Shown piece by piece: positions 62,231-64,000 of a DNA stretch of 64,000 nucleotides. The DNA lies in the NCBI RefSeq assembly GCF_030540875.1, contig NZ_JAUOEM010000004.1, positions 186,001 through 250,000 of the forward strand, written 5' to 3'. The stretch comes from Flavivirga amylovorans (lineage in GTDB: Bacteria; Bacteroidota; Bacteroidia; Flavobacteriales; Flavobacteriaceae). A program made the position numbers and the translations under genes. Within the stretch, counting starts at the first letter, position 1; each line of letters starts with the position of its first letter. Below the pieces are notes generated by a model. It was not told where the DNA came from. It made no database searches and saw nothing but the letters and a program-made list of their open reading frames with translations.

Positions 62231-62236
62231 TTAAAT

Positions 62237-62276
62237 TAGAAGATACTATTTTAAAATAGAAGATACTATTTTAAAA
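62237..62276. repeat. Perfect 20-bp tandem duplication
   Basis: TAGAAGATACTATTTTAAAA occurs twice head to tail (62237-62256, 62257-62276) between the terminator of RNA 1 and the activator-site candidate of RNA 2. Confidence 0.9.
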
Positions 62277-62342
62277 AGCGAGAGCTCTAAATCATTACAA
62301 TTTAGAGCTCTCTTTAATTCTCCCTAAGAACTAATTAATAGC
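62270..62342 (-). ncRNA. Candidate small RNA 1 of a tandem pair
   Basis: The minus-strand unit starts (predicted) near 62342 behind the -7-like TATCTTTA (62347-62354) and ends at the perfect hairpin GAGAGCTCTAAAT/ATTTAGAGCTCTC (62280-62312), followed by GCTTTTTAAAA. The 5' part GCTATTAATTAGTTCTTAGG is shared in outline with RNA 2. The segment GGAGAATTAAA (plus-strand 62313-62323) can pair with the leader of the response-regulator mRNA (63038-63048). Confidence 0.5.
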
Positions 62343-62374
62343 ACTGTAAAGATATGTTGCAGGCATGAAATAAA

Positions 62375-62396
62375 AAATACGCACTTCTACGTATTT
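62375..62396. promoter_or_regulatory. Palindromic activator-site candidate for small RNA 1
   Basis: AAATACG-N8-CGTATTT is centred at 62385.5, one base behind the stop codon of the response regulator and 38.5 bp from the end of the -7-like box. Confidence 0.55.
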
Positions 62397-62397
62397 T

Positions 62398-63030
62398 TTA
62401 CAAATGTGCTTTATTTAAATTAGCCCAAATTGAAAGTGATGTAGGTTTTTTATCTAAGCCTAACTTAGCAACTATGTTGCTTCTATGCTTATCCACAGTA
62501 CGAACAGAAATAGATAAGTCTTCTGCTATATCATGGCTTGTTTTATTTTCGGAAATGAGTTTTACTATTTTTAGTTCAGATTTAGTTAACGAGTTTAATA
62601 TGTCTGGTTTTTGTTCTAACGTACTTGCGTTTAAATAAGATGCAATTTCTTCACTAAAATATGGTGTGCCGTTTATAACATGTTTAATGCAGGTTTCAAT
62701 TTCCTCAATGGCAAATTCTTTTAAGATATATCCAAATACGTTAAATTCTTTGGCTTTATCGTAAAGTTCTTCTTCTTTATCAAAAGTAATCAGGATAACT
62801 TTAGTATTTAAATTGTTTTTTTTACAAGCTTCTGCGATTTCTAGTCCTGTTTTATGAGGCATTCTTATATCAAGAATGGCAATTTCTGGTTTTAGTTTTA
62901 CTATAAGATTATAGGCAGTATTTCCATCCTGCGCACTTCCTATGATATTAAAACCCTTGGATGTCAAAAAATCAGTCAGACCTCTTAACATCAACGGATG
63001 ATCATCAGCAATCACTATTGAGGTGTTCAT
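62398..63030 (-). CDS. NarL/LuxR-type response regulator
   Basis: A 210-aa protein: receiver domain (1-120; acidic pair DD at 9-10, phosphoacceptor D54 in AILDIRMPHKTG, Lys in GYILKEF) and a LuxR-type helix-turn-helix at the C-terminus (LTKSELKIVKLISENKTSHDIAEDLSISVRTVDKHRSNIVAKLGL). No histidine kinase gene is in the window. Directly behind its stop codon is the first of two identical-type palindromes, each serving a candidate small RNA gene; these are plausible targets. It lies about 70 nt downstream of the retropepsin gene on the same strand. Confidence 0.95.
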   Translation of the reverse strand: MNTSIVIADDHPLMLRGLTDFLTSKGFNIIGSAQDGNTAYNLIVKLKPEIAILDIRMPHKTGLEIAEACKKNNLNTKVILITFDKEEELYDKAKEFNVFGYILKEFAIEEIETCIKHVINGTPYFSEEIASYLNASTLEQKPDILNSLTKSELKIVKLISENKTSHDIAEDLSISVRTVDKHRSNIVAKLGLDKKPTSLSIWANLNKAHL

Positions 63031-63101
63031 TACTTGAGGAGAATTAAAATGCTATTAATTAAAAATGTAATTTACACTTATATATATGTTTAACTATATT
63101 T

Positions 63102-63545
63102 TTACAGTTTTAAATATAGATATTTCTTTTCATAATCTATTACGGCTTTAGCTTTTTTTAAGATATCGGCACCTATAATGCCATCAACAGGCTTAGAATT
63201 ATGATTTATCAAAGCAGTATTTACATGAGTGAGATTAAATAAAACTAAAACTACTTTGTTGCGTTTCCATTTTCCAATCTTTATTTTATTTTTTTTAGAC
63301 ATTTTTGTTTCCATGTCTGTAGCACCTGCACCCGCAGCTTTAATAACAGAATCTTCTGTTTTTAGTTTAAACGTTTCAACAGCTTCAAAACCTACACAGG
63401 AATTTGATGCACCAGTATCTAAAATGAATAATCCTTTATGACCATTTATAGTTGCTTTTATTTCGAAATGATTTGTTTTGGTAAAGCGTAGTTTTACTTT
63501 AACGTATCCTTTGTCAAGAAGAAACTCTTGCAGTGTTTTTTCCAT
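63102..63545 (-). CDS. Retropepsin-like aspartic protease
   Basis: A 147-aa single-domain protein with the aspartic protease motif D43-T-G-A-S (GLFILDTGASNSCVG), the flap region preceding GAGATDMETKMSK, and the second conserved block PVDGIIGADILKKAKAVIDYE. It has no signal peptide, so it is probably cytosolic, and would act as a homodimer like retropepsins. Its start lies 32 nt inside the end of the CHAT gene, so translation is coupled. The substrate is unknown; the neighbouring CHAT protein is an obvious candidate partner. Confidence 0.9.
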   Translation of the reverse strand: MEKTLQEFLLDKGYVKVKLRFTKTNHFEIKATINGHKGLFILDTGASNSCVGFEAVETFKLKTEDSVIKAAGAGATDMETKMSKKNKIKIGKWKRNKVVLVLFNLTHVNTALINHNSKPVDGIIGADILKKAKAVIDYEKKYLYLKL

Positions 63546-64000
63546 AAGATTTTTTAATTCTCAACAGTAAAAGTAATATAATCAGGATGATAAACAGGCT
63601 AATGACGATATAAATTAAATGACTATTGCTACTACTGGGCTCTTTTAATTCACCGTAATAAACAAAGGCGCTCCAGTAATAAGGCGATTTCTTTATGTTA
63701 CTAATGGTCTCATCTTTTAAGTAATCTAATTTAGACTGATGGTTTGAAATATAAGCAGATCGATTGCTGCTATAATTTTTATAAAAGGATCGTATGATTT
63801 GAGACGTAGATAGATCGTTTATTTGCCATAAAGAAAACAGGACATTTTGTGCTCCAGCATATTGAAATCCGCGTGCTATACTCATGGCGCCTTCACCTTT
63901 ATATAATTTCCCAACACCTGTTTCACAGGCACTTAAAACTACTAAGGTTGCATTTAAATTGAGGCTATATAGCTCGTTTAGAAACATAGTGTCTTCATAA
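63514..64000 (-). CDS. CHAT-domain protein, partial (N-terminus outside window)
   Basis: The frame is open to the window edge; the visible C-terminal 161 residues hold the end of a CHAT (caspase-like, TPR-associated) protease domain: LVVLSACETGVGKLYKGEGAMSIARGFQYAGAQNVLFSLWQIND with the catalytic Cys, and YYWSAFVYYGE. A membrane helix (HLIYIVISLFIILIILLLLL) and a short basic tail follow. The usual N-terminal TPR repeats and the catalytic His lie outside. The membrane-anchored C-terminus is a notable feature. It is coupled to the retropepsin gene by overlap. Confidence 0.92.
   Translation of the reverse strand, partial: YEDTMFLNELYSLNLNATLVVLSACETGVGKLYKGEGAMSIARGFQYAGAQNVLFSLWQINDLSTSQIIRSFYKNYSSNRSAYISNHQSKLDYLKDETISNIKKSPYYWSAFVYYGELKEPSSSNSHLIYIVISLFIILIILLLLLRIKKSYGKNTARVSS

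Overview
The window reads as chromosome of a low-GC Bacteroidota, almost certainly a Flavobacteriaceae member. The evidence is a SusC/SusD pair, several TonB receptors with an N-terminal carboxypeptidase-D-like domain, a type IX secretion C-terminal domain, promoters of the TAnnTTTG (-7) type, no Shine-Dalgarno sequences, many lipoproteins, and a Sec-type (clade II) nitrous oxide reductase. No tRNA, rRNA, CRISPR array, transposase or phage gene was seen. Coordinates of short sites were counted by hand and may be off by one or two bases.

Layout. 1-3.3 kb: a partial PQQ-type beta-propeller protein, a secreted carboxypeptidase-D-domain protein and a 7-TM AraC regulator with a palindromic operator candidate. 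3.6-13.1 kb: a phosphate-type block holding a Pit transporter fused to a PhoU-like domain, an OprP-like porin, a small MORN-like protein, a beta-helix lipoprotein, a TonB receptor and a detached TonB N-terminal domain. Four of its promoters carry TAAC-type repeats at 11-bp period, in constant phase with the -7 box, as expected of a Pho box. 13.3-26.2 kb: mostly housekeeping (dgt, dxs, tadA, a ClC protein, aspS) plus a 1327-aa T9SS-secreted protein. 26.5-34 kb: a stand-alone TonB receptor and an orphan SusCD pair. 34.1-40.8 kb: TetR-TolC-adaptor-RND efflux operon. 40.9-42.2 kb: polyprenyl diphosphate synthase and a small partner.

42.4-57.2 kb is a denitrification-tail and nitrosative-stress region. 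It contains an NsrR-like Rrf2 regulator, the RIC di-iron repair protein, a 12-TM histidine-rich membrane protein, a NosA/OprC-like copper receptor, three small Met/Cys/His-containing envelope proteins, nosY-F-D-L, a membrane protein, nosZ, a fasciclin lipoprotein, a c-type cytochrome, and a second Rrf2 regulator. Two site classes link the region. TGA-N6-TCA (CRP/FNR-type) boxes lie about 37 bp from the end of three -7 elements, and GGAT-N6-(A/G)TCC palindromes lie at both Rrf2 promoters and in front of ric. The picture is one regulated unit that imports copper, builds and feeds NosZ, and repairs NO damage.

57.2-62 kb: outer-membrane protein and the 2-oxoglutarate dehydrogenase genes sucA-odhB. 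62-64 kb: the most novel-looking part. A CHAT-domain protease (cut by the window edge) overlaps a retropepsin gene and is followed by a NarL/LuxR response regulator. Directly behind the regulator lie two tandem copies of a short module (palindrome AAATACG-N8-CGTATTT, -7-like box, conserved RNA 5' end, hairpin terminator) that look like two small RNA genes of about 70 nt.
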